A stretch of 64,000 nt of DNA from Nonomuraea turcica (GCF_030718205.1 NZ_JAUZQF010000029.1:1-64000); one strand, 5' to 3'; positions 25,632 through 34,999 are shown, numbered from the stretch's first letter. Notes: a model not told the origin generated them from the sequence alone. Translations and numbers: made by a program.

Positions 25632-28336
25632 CCGCGACCGACTGGGTGGTCATCGCCCCCTCCGCAGCAGTGATCGCCTTCCTCTTCTGGTACTTCTTCG
25701 GACCGAGAAAGAGCCATCTTGCCGAGCTGCGGGACGGGACGCAGGAGGTCGAGATCACCGTCAAAGGCGGCTACGTGCCAGACGTCGTCCGCGTCCGCCA
25801 GGGCGTACCGCTTCGGCTGGTTTTCGACCGGCGCGAGAGTGGCGAGTGCACCTCGCGCGTGATGTTCCCCGATTTCGGAATCGACCATGCGTTGCCCGCC
25901 TTCCAGCGCACCGCCGTGAAGCTGACGCCGTCCAAGACCGGTGAGTACGCCTTCGCGTGCGGCATGAGCATGGTGCGCGGCCGCCTGATCGTCGAACCAG
26001 GCCCGAACGACCAGCCTCAGGCCGGTGAGGCCGCCACGAACGGCCACCACGGCGAACCCGCCTCCAACCAGGACCGTCCGGATACGCCAGGTTCGCAGAT
26101 CGGGGCAGACGACGGCGACGCCGAGGCAGCGGAGCGGCGGGCAGAGATCCGGGATCTGTCGTGGCGGGTGCTGGCCGGAGCGCTGCTGACCGCGCCGGTG
26201 GCGGTGGCGGTGATGGCGCACGAGTTCTTCGGCGCCGCCTGGGTGCCCGATCCGCTACTCGAACGGTGGGTGCAGCTCGTGTTGATCACGCCGGTGATGT
26301 TCTACACCGGCTGGCCGATCCACCGGGTGGGATGGCTGAGCTTGGGGCACCGGACGGCGGAGATGAACGCGCTGATCACGCTCGGCACCTGCGCCGCCTA
26401 CGGTTATAGCCTGCTGGTCACCCTCGCCCCAGAACTGCTGCCAGTGGATCTGCGGGATGTGTACTACGAAGCCGTCGGTGTGATCTTGACGTTGATCCTG
26501 CTCGGCCGCCTGCTGGAGGCCCGCGCCAAGGCCGGGACCGGGCAGGCGATCCGCGAGCTGATCGGGCTGCAGGCCAGAACCGCCCGGGTACGCCGCGATG
26601 GCGGCGAGATCGAGATCCCGATCGCCGAGGTGGTACCGGGCGATGTGGTGATCGTGCGGCCGGGGGAGAGGGCGCCGGTGGACGGCGTGATCGTCGATGG
26701 GCGTTCCACGCTGGATGAGTCCATGGTGACCGGCGAGTCCATCCCGGTGGAGAAGGAGCCCGGCGACCAGGTGGTGGGCGCGACCGTCAACCAGACCGGC
26801 GCGTTCATCTTCCGGGCCGAGAGGGTCGGCGCCGAAACCGTGCTGGCTCAGATCATCCGCCTGGTCCAGGCAGCGCAGGCGTCCAGGGCGCCCATTCAGC
26901 GCCTGGCCGACCTGGTGTCCGGCTACTTCGTGCCGGCGGTGATGGTCATCGCCGTGGTCACGTTCGCGGTCTGGTACGTCGCCGGGCCTCCGCCAGCGTT
27001 CACGCTCGCTCTAGTGGCGGCGGTCGCGGTGCTGATCATCGCGTGCCCCTGCGCGCTCGGCCTGGCCACTCCGCTATCGATCATGGTGGGCACCGGCAAG
27101 GGCGCCCGGGCGGGCATTCTGATCCGCGACGCAGCCGCGCTGGAGAGCGCGCACCAGCTGGAGGCGATCGTCCTGGACAAGACCGGCACCATCACCCGCG
27201 GCCGGCCCGCGCTCACCGACGTGATCCCCGCTGGGCCCCGGTCGGCCGACGACCTGCTCCGGCTGGCCGCTGGCGCCGAACGCTCCTCCGAGCACCCGCT
27301 CGGCCAGGCCGTCCTCGCCGGCGCGGCCGAACGCGGCCTGACGGTGGCCGAGGCGTCCGCGTTCGGCTCGCAGACCGGCAAGGGCGTGTCGGCCACCGTC
27401 GAGGGGCATCAGGTGCTCGTCGGCGGCCATCGCCTGCTCGGCGCTGCCGGAGTGAAGGTGACGGTCCTGCGGGAGGCGGCCGATCGGCTGGCCGGGCAGG
27501 GCCGTACACCCATCATGGTGGCCGTCGATGGTGCGCCCGCCGGGGTGCTGGGCGTGGCCGACACGATCAAGGACGACTCCCGCGACGCCGTGCCGGCACT
27601 GCGACGGCTGGGCCTGCAGGCTGTGATGATAACCGGGGACAACCGGCGCACCGCCGAGGCCATCGCCCGCCAGGTCGGCATCACCCGCGTGCTGGCCGAA
27701 GTGCTGCCTGAGCACAAGGCCGCCGAGATCGCCCGCCTTCAGGCCGAGGGCCGGCGCGTCGGCATGGTCGGCGACGGCATCAACGACGCCCCCGCGCTGG
27801 CGCAGGCCGACGTCGGCTTCGCCATCGGAACCGGCACCGACGTGGCCATCGAGGCCTCCGATATCACGTTGATCTCCGGCGCGCTGGGCGGGATCGTCAC
27901 CGCGGTCAGGCTCTCCCGCGCCACCATGCGCAACATCCGCCAGAACCTGTTTTTGGCCTTCGTCTACAACACTGTCGGCATCCCCATCGCGGCCGGCATC
28001 TTGTACCCGTTCCTGGGCCTGCGGCTGTCCCCGATCATCGCGGCCGCCGCGATGGCCCTGTCCTCGCTGTCGGTGGTCGGCAACGCCAACCGGCTGCGCC
28101 GCTTCAGCCCGCCGATCCTGACAGCAGCGCCGGAACCGCCCGCCGACGTGCCCATCAGCGTGGAGAGCGGCATCGAACCGGAGCAGGCCATCGACCCGAT
28201 CTGCGGCATGCGCGTCGATCCCGCGACCGCCGCCGCCTCACTCGAACGCAACGGCACCACCTACTGGTTCTGCTCCACCCACTGCCGCTCCGCCTTTACA
28301 GCACAGGGACCGCTGGGGCACGTACACCATGGGTGA
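25628..28336 (+). CDS. Cupredoxin-P1B copper ATPase-YHS fusion (902 aa)
   Basis: Four parts in order. An N-terminal membrane helix ([18 protein letters not shown]). A cupredoxin-like domain (residues about 35-125: [48 protein letters not shown]). A P1B ATPase with TGES, the copper motif [19 protein letters not shown], the [10 protein letters not shown] histidine motif and [12 protein letters not shown]-terminal YHS domain ([10 protein letters not shown]...[12 protein letters not shown]). There is no HMA N-domain; the cupredoxin part replaces it. Likely exports Cu(I), with both ends able to bind metal. DosR-like boxes stand upstream of its operon, and an HMA-like gene lies downstream. Confidence 0.93.
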   Translation: MTATDWVVIAPSAAVIAFLFWYFFGPRKSHLAELRDGTQEVEITVKGGYVPDVVRVRQGVPLRLVFDRRESGECTSRVMFPDFGIDHALPAFQRTAVKLTPSKTGEYAFACGMSMVRGRLIVEPGPNDQPQAGEAATNGHHGEPASNQDRPDTPGSQIGADDGDAEAAERRAEIRDLSWRVLAGALLTAPVAVAVMAHEFFGAAWVPDPLLERWVQLVLITPVMFYTGWPIHRVGWLSLGHRTAEMNALITLGTCAAYGYSLLVTLAPELLPVDLRDVYYEAVGVILTLILLGRLLEARAKAGTGQAIRELIGLQARTARVRRDGGEIEIPIAEVVPGDVVIVRPGERAPVDGVIVDGRSTLDESMVTGESIPVEKEPGDQVVGATVNQTGAFIFRAERVGAETVLAQIIRLVQAAQASRAPIQRLADLVSGYFVPAVMVIAVVTFAVWYVAGPPPAFTLALVAAVAVLIIACPCALGLATPLSIMVGTGKGARAGILIRDAAALESAHQLEAIVLDKTGTITRGRPALTDVIPAGPRSADDLLRLAAGAERSSEHPLGQAVLAGAAERGLTVAEASAFGSQTGKGVSATVEGHQVLVGGHRLLGAAGVKVTVLREAADRLAGQGRTPIMVAVDGAPAGVLGVADTIKDDSRDAVPALRRLGLQAVMITGDNRRTAEAIARQVGITRVLAEVLPEHKAAEIARLQAEGRRVGMVGDGINDAPALAQADVGFAIGTGTDVAIEASDITLISGALGGIVTAVRLSRATMRNIRQNLFLAFVYNTVGIPIAAGILYPFLGLRLSPIIAAAAMALSSLSVVGNANRLRRFSPPILTAAPEPPADVPISVESGIEPEQAIDPICGMRVDPATAAASLERNGTTYWFCSTHCRSAFTAQGPLGHVHHG

Positions 28337-28384
28337 ACCGCTGGCCGTTCACGCCCCGTCATCCTGAGGGAGGCAGGTTCATCG

Positions 28385-28500
28385 GCGGTGGGTCCTGGCT
28401 CATCGCGGCCGCCTGGCGGGCGCTGCACCAAGCGGCGCAGGACGGCACGCTGGCCACCAGTGGTCCCTACGCCCGCATCCGCGACGGGCGGCAGGCACCG
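28385..28500 (+). pseudogene. Isoprenylcysteine methyltransferase-family fragment
   Basis: LIAAAWRALHQAAQDGTLATSGPYARIRDG matches the 'W..L..A...G.LATSGPYARVRHPQY' core of the ICMT/PEMT-type membrane methyltransferases. The rest of the domain is missing and the frame becomes repetitive. About 35 codons remain, 50 bp after the copper ATPase. Confidence 0.55.
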
Positions 28501-28520
28501 GGAAGGGCCTCGGTGGTCGC

Positions 28521-28640
28521 ATGGAGGCCTGCTGTGCCCATCACGTCGCCGACCTCGGGCCCATCGTGGGAACCTCGGGCGCGGCCGTTTTCCTCACCCG
28601 AATTCCGATCACGGCCATCGGTCTCGGTCGTCCACGCCCT
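28521..28640 (+). pseudogene. Remnant of a small Cys-rich membrane protein
   Basis: A frame from 28521 reads MEACCAHHVADLGPIVGTSG, AAVFLTRIPITAIGLG and then degenerates. The CCAHHVAD motif before a hydrophobic helix looks like the metal-binding start of a membrane protein encoded near copper ATPases. The family name is not known to me; the remaining frame is shifted. Confidence 0.35.
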
Positions 28641-28709
28641 CGGGGACGCGATCGTGCTGAGTCGGCTCCGCCGTACCTCCATTCCCGTCGGAGGCGAGAC
28701 ACGCTACGC

Positions 28710-29130
28710 GTGACGCGCCGCCCCACCGTGATGGTCACTGCGATCTTGTTTTTGCCTCTCGTGGCAGCAGTGGCCGAGTGGCTGGCCGCTCACTCGTCCG
28801 GCGGCGCTCCAGGGCGCACCACCATGGTCCAGGCGGGGCTTCGTGGAGGGTCGCATGGCCCCTCTGGCTCTGGACCGCTCAGGAGCACGCTTCAAGATCA
28901 CCCTGGATACGCATACCGTACCGCCGGACCCCGACTTGCCGCAGGCCGCGACCTTGCTCATCAACGCACGCCCACCGGGTATGGGGACGTGGAACGGAAC
29001 GGCTCCCAGCAGCCACCCATCCGTGAAGGCACGCTCACCTTCGCTGGGCCGGGTGCCGTCGGGAGCAAAAGATCGAGCTTCGCATTACCGGGCTGGGCTG
29101 CCCAATGACGTGGTGTCCGTCTGGACAGCG
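28710..29130 (+). pseudogene. Degenerate exported protein gene with several frameshifts
   Basis: A signal-like start (RRPTVMVTAILFLPLVAAVAEW) at 28710 is followed, in alternating frames, by ITLDTHTVPPDPDLPQAATL, TWNGTAP, REGTLTF and KIELRITGLG. Together they suggest one beta-rich exported domain broken by at least three indels. No function assigned. Confidence 0.5.
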
Positions 29131-29167
29131 CCGCAGGAGCCCGCCCAGCGGGGGATGGGAGTCAGAC

Positions 29168-29410
29168 GTGGCAAGGCATCGAGGCCCTACGTGCCGGGTG
29201 GTTCTGGACCTGAGCGGCGTGACCTGGGGCGGCGATCGCAACGAGGCCACCGCTCAACTGCTGGCCCGGCCGGGCGTCCTCGAGGTCAAGGTCGACCCGC
29301 ACAGGCACCGTGCGGTGGTCATCCACGACGCCCACTACGAACTGCCGGACCTGTGGAACTGGCTGGTGCAGTGTGCAAACGACGGCGAGCAGGGACGCGG
29401 CCACGCATGA
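29168..29410 (+). CDS. HMA-like small protein lacking CxxC (80 aa)
   Basis: GTG 29168 follows GGGATGGGAG. CRVVLDLSGVTWGGDRNEATAQLL and PGVLEVKVDPHRHRAVVIHD have the beta-alpha-beta rhythm of heavy-metal-associated domains, with PGV..V.V the usual second strand, but the GMxCxxC metal loop is replaced by SGVTWGGDR. It may bind no metal or use another site. It lies downstream of the copper ATPase after a stretch of broken genes. Confidence 0.5.
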   Translation: MARHRGPTCRVVLDLSGVTWGGDRNEATAQLLARPGVLEVKVDPHRHRAVVIHDAHYELPDLWNWLVQCANDGEQGRGHA

Positions 29411-29469
29411 TGAGGGCGGGATCCCGATCTGGTCCCATCCCGATCGGCGAGGGCCAGGCCCGGTACTTA

Positions 29470-29630
29470 TAGGTAGCCGGTAGCCGACCACCTGTGACGC
29501 GGGCCGGACCCGCTCCTCGACTTTGCCGTTGCCGGTGTTGCCCTCGATCGTGGTGATCGTGCCGTTGCCGTTGTCCTTCTTGACCAGACCCACGTGAGCG
29601 ACGCGCCCGGCGGGCACCGGCAGTGCTCAT
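29470..29630 (-). pseudogene. CHAP-domain amidase C-terminal fragment
   Basis: PAGRVAHVGLVKKDNGNGTI and TTIEGNTGNGKVEER then ASQVVGY are the last third of a CHAP cysteine/histidine amidohydrolase, including the catalytic HVG histidine. The N-terminal half with the cysteine is absent. Just upstream on the same strand a hydrophobic end (VVVAGLVLLTLLGLTLAVAL, about 29640-29720) is a separate remnant. Confidence 0.6.
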
Positions 29631-29790
29631 AGCTGGCTCACCTGCGGAGTGAGCGCCACCGCCAAGGTGAGGCCAAGAAGCGTGAGCAGCACCAGGCCGG
29701 CCACGACCACGCCAGGCTCACCCCGGAGACAGGCGAGAACGCCTTCGCGCCGCCCTCAGCCCGCTGCACAGAACCGAACCATTCGTCCTG

Positions 29791-29889
29791 TTAGCCGGCG
29801 CCCGCAACCCACGCAAGGGAGGCAACGAGCGCGGCGATCGAGGCGACCAGCACAGTCAGCGGCAGCCGGAGCCCACGGAGTCTGGTCAC
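29791..29889 (-). CDS. Tiny membrane peptide (32 aa), coupled to SHOCT gene
   Basis: GTG 29889 overlaps the TGA of the SHOCT gene (GTGA), a common coupling arrangement. The product starts with a basic segment (TRLRGLRLP) followed by one hydrophobic helix (LTVLVASIAALVASLAWVAGA). The overlap, the basic-then-hydrophobic pattern and clean codon bias support translation. Function unknown. Confidence 0.5.
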   Translation of the reverse strand: MTRLRGLRLPLTVLVASIAALVASLAWVAGAG

Positions 29890-30143
29890 CGGGGCCTCGG
29901 GCGGTGGGCGGCAAGACGTTCGCGGGCTTCGGTGTAGGCGTCGGTGTCGATCTCGCCGGAGGCGTAGCGGCGGTCGAGGATCTCCTCCGGGCTCTCCCGA
30001 TGCTCGCGGCCGTCCCCGCCGTAGCGGCCGCCGGATGCGCTTTGCGTCAGGCGGATCACCGCCCACACGACGAGGCCGATCAACACGATCCACAACAACG
30101 GCATGAAAACCATCCAGACCCAGCCGCCACCATCTCCGTACAT
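29886..30143 (-). CDS. SHOCT-domain membrane protein (85 aa)
   Basis: MYGDGGGWVWMVFMPLLWIVLIGLVVWAVIRL is an N-terminal membrane helix. SPEEILDRRYASGEIDTDAYTEARERL is a SHOCT (short C-terminal) module. ATG 30143 is taken after GGGGAGGTGGGCACG; a GTG one codon earlier is possible. A GGGTCCTTCGACCC box lies 79 bp upstream, so it appears to belong to the low-oxygen regulon. Proteins of this layout are abundant in actinomycete stress loci; mechanism unknown. Confidence 0.85.
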   Translation of the reverse strand: MYGDGGGWVWMVFMPLLWIVLIGLVVWAVIRLTQSASGGRYGGDGREHRESPEEILDRRYASGEIDTDAYTEARERLAAHRPRPR

Positions 30144-30221
30144 CACCGTGCCCACCTCCCCAGGAGGCTTCCTCTTCTTCACTGTTTCTTCATTGTCCAT
30201 GCCGACCGGGAACCGGTGGTA

Positions 30222-30258
30222 GGGTCCTTCGACCCTGATTGGCTGGGGCGTTCGGGCC
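30222..30258. promoter_or_regulatory. DosR-like box with weak partner
   Basis: GGGTCCTTCGACCC (30222-30235) is a strong match. GGGGCGTTCGGGCC (30245-30258) is a weaker partner with its centre 23 bp away. Upstream of the SHOCT gene. Confidence 0.6.
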
Positions 30259-30550
30259 TCCGGGTCGCACGTCCCGATCTTGGTCACGCATGATTGTCAA
30301 CGAGATGTAGGGCCCCACCCAGGCCTTCCTCATGGCCACCGGCGGCCATCCCTGTCACACGCTCACCTGCTTCCCTCACCTTCGTGGGGTACACCTAATG
30401 GCCCGACAAGGCGCCCGAGAAGGCACTCAGGCAGGCCAGGCTGGTGTCCGCCCGCCAGGGCCCCAGGGTCTCCTACCGGGCTGGCCGACCAGACGGCGTG
30501 TGGCGCTGAATGGGCGCCCTGGACGCCAGCGCCGCCTTGACGCGGTGGCG
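30259..30550. other. Gap with no supported gene
   Basis: Frames here are Pro/Arg/Gly-rich shadows without a ribosome site or recognisable family. It borders decayed gene pieces and may itself be eroded coding DNA. Confidence 0.4.
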
Positions 30551-30554
30551 CCGT

Positions 30555-30830
30555 CGACGAGGTTGCGTGAGCGCGTACCGAGCGCGGCGAAGCCGACGAT
30601 GAGCACGGTCATGCGCGGATCCGGCAGCAGGTAGCGCAAAAGGTGCAGGACGCGGCCCCCACTGGCCATGCCGGAGGCGGAAATGATGATCGACGGCTGG
30701 CCCGGTTTGTTGACACTCATCGACTCCTCGACCGTCCGCAGCTCGCGCAGCCAGCCGGGATCGAGCACGTCACGCGTGAGCCCCGGGCATAACTCCGAAG
30801 AGCCGGAGGCGACGGCCCGTGCCGGATGAG
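30555..30830 (-). pseudogene. Beta-CASP metallo-beta-lactamase RNase, internal fragment
   Basis: LDPGWLRELRTVEESMSVN, PSIIISASGMASGGRVLHLL and LPDPRMTVLIVGFAALGTR match the beta-CASP part of RNA-processing MBL proteins (motif IISASGMAxGGRV.HHL). The MBL half with its HxHxDH site and the C-terminal end are missing. On its 5' side it runs directly into a CBS fragment. Confidence 0.7.
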
Positions 30831-30917
30831 CACCTCGGCGACGTCCTTGAACGGGTGCTGCCGTTGACCGAGACGACCTCCGTGCTTATGAGCTCTTTGA
30901 CGGTGACTCGCATCATG
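30825..30917 (-). pseudogene. CBS-domain protein N-terminal fragment
   Basis: MMRVTVKELISTEVVSVNGST is the normal start of a CBS-domain stress protein; after one missing base the frame continues FKDVAEVLIRHG. Then the sequence switches to the beta-CASP fragment. It has an ATG with a plausible purine site (GAAGAAGGGGCC) at 30917. Confidence 0.65.
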
Positions 30918-30942
30918 GCCCCTTCTTCGATGACTCCTGCCG

Positions 30943-31956
30943 TCATCGCGTCGCGGACGTGTCTTCTCGGGCAGGGGCGAAAGTCCCATGTCGTCGAGCC
31001 GTTCGTCCGGTGTGCTGGGCGAGGAGTTCGTTCACGGGCCGGCGCGGGGCGCGAGGCGCGATCGGGCCGTAGCCGAGGCGCATGATCATCTGTGGATGAC
31101 CGCGTCGATGATGCGGATCGCTGTGGCGCCGCATGTCGCGCAGGTCGAGCGGCTGGTTGAGGAACGACGCCGAGACCCCGTGCCTGGCCGCCACCAGCAG
31201 CACCCGCTCCAGCGCCTGCCCGGCACGCAGCCAGTCCATCGGCTCGTCCCCGGCGGTCGTGAGCACCGCGAGCTGAGGGCGCGGCTCGAAACGTCCGCTG
31301 CCGGCGCGGCGCCCGAAGTCCCGGATCGGATCCACGACACCATCGGCCAGCGGTCCGTGCATGTGGGAGGGCACGCCGTGCCCGCTCGTCCAGGCCGCCA
31401 GCTCGGCCACGTATTCGCTGTCGCGGGCCAGTTCGTCCTGAGCCAGGGCGGCGTAGTCCAGCATGTCGTCGGCCGAGCGCCGGTCCAGCAGGATGAGCCT
31501 GGCACGCTCCAGCGAGGCCGCGGTGCGCAATGCGCTCAGCACGTGCGCCGGGATCAGCCGCTCGTCGTACGGCATCCGGTTGGTACGCCGGACCGGGATG
31601 AGGCCGTACATCTCCCGCGCCTCTGCCGTCGGAAGTTCACGTGTCTCGAGGTCGACGGTGGCCAGCAGGTCCGGCGCCTTCTCGGAGTCGGGCAGCAACC
31701 GCACGTCCGGCCTGCGCCCGGCGGCACGGGCCGCGATGCGCAGGTTGAACAGCGCGGCCCCGCTGCTGACGTGCAGGGATCGCCCGCGGGGGTCGCTCAC
31801 CGGCAGCCAGCGGTCCCAGTCGGCTAGCAACTCGATCACATCGTCGCCGCGAACCTCGAACCGCCACGGCTGGGTGTTGTGCACCGACGGCGCTTCTCCG
31901 GCTGCCACGAGCAGCCGTCTGACTGCGAGGGCGATGGTGTGGTGTGCAGTGGTCAT
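30943..31956 (-). CDS. Acg-like FMN nitroreductase-family protein (337 aa)
   Basis: A double-nitroreductase fold of the Acg/Rv3131 type typical of the mycobacterial DosR regulon. APSVHNTQPWRFEVRGDDVIEL is the N-terminal signature, RRTNRMPYDERLIP the linker, GQALERVLLVAARHGVSASFLNQPLDL and PQMIMRLGYGP the C-terminal half. Acg binds FMN but lacks ordinary nitroreductase activity, so sequestration or a specialised redox role is possible. ATG 31956 follows GGGAGGTGCGTC. A CTGCCGAAGGTCCC box lies about 60 bp upstream. It ends 25 bp before the CBS fragment. Confidence 0.9.
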   Translation of the reverse strand: MTTAHHTIALAVRRLLVAAGEAPSVHNTQPWRFEVRGDDVIELLADWDRWLPVSDPRGRSLHVSSGAALFNLRIAARAAGRRPDVRLLPDSEKAPDLLATVDLETRELPTAEAREMYGLIPVRRTNRMPYDERLIPAHVLSALRTAASLERARLILLDRRSADDMLDYAALAQDELARDSEYVAELAAWTSGHGVPSHMHGPLADGVVDPIRDFGRRAGSGRFEPRPQLAVLTTAGDEPMDWLRAGQALERVLLVAARHGVSASFLNQPLDLRDMRRHSDPHHRRGHPQMIMRLGYGPIAPRAPRRPVNELLAQHTGRTARRHGTFAPAREDTSATR

Positions 31957-32016
31957 GACGCACCTCCCAATGACGACACTGGCCTGTGCGGACCCGTCCC
32001 ATCAGGGGCGGAGGTC

Positions 32017-32030
32017 CTGCCGAAGGTCCC
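32017..32030. promoter_or_regulatory. DosR-like box before Acg-like gene
   Basis: CTGCCGAAGGTCCC keeps the right half (GAAGGTCCC) of the box, 61 bp upstream of the nitroreductase start. No clear partner at 22 bp. Confidence 0.5.
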
Positions 32031-32054
32031 ATAGAGCCACGCGAAAACAATCCT

Positions 32055-32428
32055 TGAACGGCGCCCGTTCTACGTCCTTGGCGCCGCCTATGGCGGGCTG
32101 GTGGGCGGAGTGGCGGATGCCACCCGGCTGGCACTGCTGCATCTCAACGACGGTGCCGTGAACGAAACGCGGGTGCTTGCGCCTGGCATTGCCGCCCCGA
32201 TGCGACAGATCACCGCCCGCGGTGGCCCGCTCGACATCGGGCTTGGCTGGTATCGCCCGTCTGGGAAGGACTCGGGCTTTGTCGAGAATCTCGGCGGCGG
32301 TAGCGGATTTTGGAACGTCATCCGCCTCTACCCGAGTGCCGGATTTCCTCCGTGGTGGTGATGGAAACACCACCCGCTACCACCACGAAGCGATCATGGC
32401 CACGGTGTCGATCATTGAGTCGGCATGA
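32055..32428 (+). pseudogene. Serine hydrolase (beta-lactamase family) 3' fragment
   Basis: RPFYVLGAAYGGLVGGVADATRLALLHLND, DIGLGWYRP and FVENLGGGSGFWNVIRLYP are the C-terminal half of class-C beta-lactamase-like hydrolases (HLGGGGGF motif). At about 32345 the frame shifts; the last part (GNTTRYHHEAIMATV) is in another frame and stops at 32428. The SxxK nucleophile region is absent. Confidence 0.7.
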
Positions 32429-32485
32429 CGCACGGACAGTCCCCGTCATTCGCGAAGCCGCCACCAGGTACACGCTGGAGGCGTT

Positions 32486-32503
32486 ACCCCTGGTCAGAGG
32501 GGT
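32486..32503. repeat. Inverted repeat ACCCCT-N6-AGGGGT
   Basis: Perfect 6-bp arms followed by an AT-rich stretch (TTAATGTAGTACTCTG), about 115 bp before the PP2C gene. Could be the operator/promoter of that gene. Not a match to the DosR-like box. Confidence 0.4.
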
Positions 32504-32615
32504 TAATGTAGTACTCTGTTTTCGGGTGTCCCGTACGGCATGCTGATCCAGACCGGCACCGACTCTTACCGGCGAGGGCCACCGAAACCGAGCGCCTAGC
32601 CACCGGGCGGCCACG

Positions 32616-33959
32616 ATGACGGGGAAAGCGCAAGAGCCAGAGCAGCCGCACATCCACGGGACGCGTCTGCGCCTGGGCACCGAGTTGGAGCAGATCGCCC
32701 AACAGCTCAGGTCGCTGGCCCGGACCCAGGACCATCTGCACGACTTGTACGAGGCCGTCCTGACCCGGAAGGTGGACCTATCCGTCGTGCTGGGGTTGAT
32801 CGTATCCACCACGATGGACCTGGTCGGCGCCCGTTATGGCGCGCTCGGCGTACTTGATGAGAAAGGCGAAAACATCGCATCGTTTATTCCCATGGGCTTG
32901 TCTGAGCAGGAAAGGGCCGACCTGGTCGGCGCGGAGCTTCCCCGCGGGCGCGGCTTGCTCGGGCATCTGATCACCCACCCTGAACCATTGCGCGTTGATG
33001 ACATCGCAGCACACCCGGACTCGGCAGGCTTCCCGCCCGGCCATCCGCCCCTGCGCACCCTGTTGGGCGTTCCGATCAACATCCGCGGCAAGATCTATGG
33101 AGACCTGTATGTGTCCGAGCGGCTCGATGGACGGCCCTTCGACGCCCACGACGAAACCTTGATCGTCGCGCTGGCCGGCGCCGCGGGCCTGGCCATCGAC
33201 GACGCCCGCCTGTACGAGCCAACTCGCCGCGACGCCGAGTGCTTCCAGCGGCTCCTGCTCCCGCAGCTCCCCGAGCACATGGAACCGTTCGATGCTGCCG
33301 CCGCCTACCGCCCCGCCGCGATCCCCGGTCACGTCGGCGGAGACTGGTACGACGCCATGCTCGTCCCCGACCGAGCCTGCGCCGCGATCATCGGCGATGT
33401 CGTCGGACACGATCTCCAGGCTGCGGCCGCTATGACCCAGATCCGCAACATGCTGCGTGCCCTCCTGTACGACCAGCGCACCCCGCCGAGCGTTGTCCTC
33501 GCCCAGCTTGACCGCACCGTGCTGGCCATCACGGACAACCCCGTCACCACCGCGTGCCTCGCCCGCATCGAACCCGAAGCCCATGGCTGGAGCCTGCGCT
33601 GGAGCAGCGCAGGCCATCTCCCGCCGCTGCTGCTCGCGCACCACCAGAAGGCCCGCTACCTGCACGTCGACCCTGACCTGCCCCTCGGGGTCGACACCGC
33701 CCAGCCGCGTCATGACCACGCGCACCCCCTGCCCTCAGGCGCCACAGTGATCTTCTTCACCGACGGGCTCGTCGAACACCACGAGCACTCGGTCGAAGAG
33801 GGGCTGGAACGCCTCGCTGTCATCGCCACTGCCCACGCGGCTCTGCCCGTGTGCGACTTCGTGCAAGCACTGATCGACGAACACCCCAGCGACGGCCACG
33901 ACGACATGGCCATCCTCGCTCTGCGCACCCCGTGCATCCGACGCGGCGGAAGCGAATGA
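32616..33959 (+). CDS. GAF-PP2C (SpoIIE-type) serine phosphatase (447 aa)
   Basis: An N-terminal helix (residues 15-50) leads to a GAF domain (about 50-195: MDLVGARYGALGVLDEKGE, LLGVPINIRGKIYGDLYVSE) that closely resembles the heme/redox GAF domains of DosS/DevS kinases. Instead of a kinase core it carries a SpoIIE phosphatase (about 205-440) with metal-binding aspartates in GGDWYDAMLV, GDVVGHDLQAA, FFTDGLVE and DDMAIL. Such proteins dephosphorylate anti-sigma antagonists, so a gas- or redox-tuned partner-switch is plausible. The ATG at 32616 is the first in-frame start after a purine patch. Downstream genes converge. Confidence 0.88.
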   Translation: MTGKAQEPEQPHIHGTRLRLGTELEQIAQQLRSLARTQDHLHDLYEAVLTRKVDLSVVLGLIVSTTMDLVGARYGALGVLDEKGENIASFIPMGLSEQERADLVGAELPRGRGLLGHLITHPEPLRVDDIAAHPDSAGFPPGHPPLRTLLGVPINIRGKIYGDLYVSERLDGRPFDAHDETLIVALAGAAGLAIDDARLYEPTRRDAECFQRLLLPQLPEHMEPFDAAAAYRPAAIPGHVGGDWYDAMLVPDRACAAIIGDVVGHDLQAAAAMTQIRNMLRALLYDQRTPPSVVLAQLDRTVLAITDNPVTTACLARIEPEAHGWSLRWSSAGHLPPLLLAHHQKARYLHVDPDLPLGVDTAQPRHDHAHPLPSGATVIFFTDGLVEHHEHSVEEGLERLAVIATAHAALPVCDFVQALIDEHPSDGHDDMAILALRTPCIRRGGSE

Positions 33960-34159
33960 GAAGGACGTCAGGTTGCCCATGACTAGGAGGGAAGTCTCCA
34001 CAGTGGGCGTAAGGCCGCCAAGAGCGACAAAAGGTGGGCGGATCCAGATCGAGGACTGAAACTGGTCGGATCGAGTGCCGCTGCGGTCCAGAGTCGGCGT
34101 CCGGCGGGGGCGCGGTGGCCAGCGCCCGCCCGCGCCAGGTCGGCCCGCGACCGACCGCG

Positions 34160-34741
34160 ATCCTCGCTTCGCGCGGCGGGCGGGCCTGTCGAGCAGCCGC
34201 ATCCGGTCGACGCCCATGTTGGTGACGCCGAGCTCGGCAAGCTGGGCCTGCTCGACGCGCTGGTCGGCCTGAGGTCGATGAGGCCAACCTGGACGGGGAT
34301 GCCCATGGCGACGGCCTGGGCGATGTTGGCGCGGGTGCGGTGCAGGGTCTTGCGGCCGGTGATCTGCTGGTGCTGGCCGGGGTCGTCGGTGTAGTACGAG
34401 GTGGCCAGTCTGACCCCGGACCGGGCGAACATCTCCCAGAGAGCGGGGGTGACGTGTACGAGATTGGAGTACACCTCTACCTCGATGTCCGCCGAGAGCG
34501 CGTGTGCGACCAAGCCGGGTAGGCCGGCATGAAGGGTGGGCTCTCCGCCGATGAACTGCACCATGGACACGCCGAGAGCGGCGGCCTGGTCGATCGCGCG
34601 GGTCCAGTCGTCGTAGCTCATGCTGCCGTGGGTGCCGGTGGGCCCGCTATGGGCGTAGCAGTGCGTGCACGCCAGCTGGCACTTGCCGGTGATCTCCAGC
34701 CAGATGAAGCTCAGGTCAGGCTCGGGGGACGCGATGACCAT
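34160..34741 (-). pseudogene. Radical SAM maturase-like gene, frameshifted and 3'-truncated
   Basis: FIWLEITGKCQLACTHCYA carries the CxxxCxxC cluster; FIGGEPTLHAG is the GGE motif, and the barrel continues through SNLVHVT, RLATSYYTDDPGQHQQ and IPVQVGLIDLRP. At about 34265 the frame breaks; the next frame reads DQRVEQAQLAELGVTNMGVDRMRLL and then decays, so the SPASM-type Cys-rich end is not recovered. It ends a minus-strand set with two small coupled ORFs and an XRE-TPR gene, the layout of a peptide-modification locus, but no precursor is proven. Confidence 0.75.
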
Positions 34742-34756
34742 TATTCCTCCCAGGAC

Positions 34757-34999
34757 TCATGCTGGATTGGACTCGTGCTGGATGGTGCCCCCGCACAAGG
34801 GACACCCAGAGGTCGTGCGGGGCGTGTATGCGGGGCCACCCGCCCGCAGCCGCTGGACTGGGGACCGCTCGGCGGCTTGGGGGCCGATCATCAGGCTTCG
34901 CGATCTCGGCGGGGGCGACGTCGGCGCGATGCGTGCTTGACGTGGCAGGGGCGACGGGAGGTGCCCGTGCAAGTGCCAGGCGAAGAACACGGCGGTCAT
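34757..34999 (-). CDS. Small protein with C-terminal CxxC (80 aa)
   Basis: ATG 34999 overlaps the previous stop (ATGA), showing translational coupling. The N-terminus (MTAVFFAWHLHG) and the end (SGCPLCGGTIQHESNPA) are protein-like; the Pro/Arg-rich middle is less so. A CPLCGG pair could bind zinc. It lies 15 bp upstream of the radical SAM gene. Could be an accessory or substrate peptide of that enzyme; this is inference only. Confidence 0.5.
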   Translation of the reverse strand: MTAVFFAWHLHGHLPSPLPRQARIAPTSPPPRSRSLMIGPQAAERSPVQRLRAGGPAYTPRTTSGCPLCGGTIQHESNPA

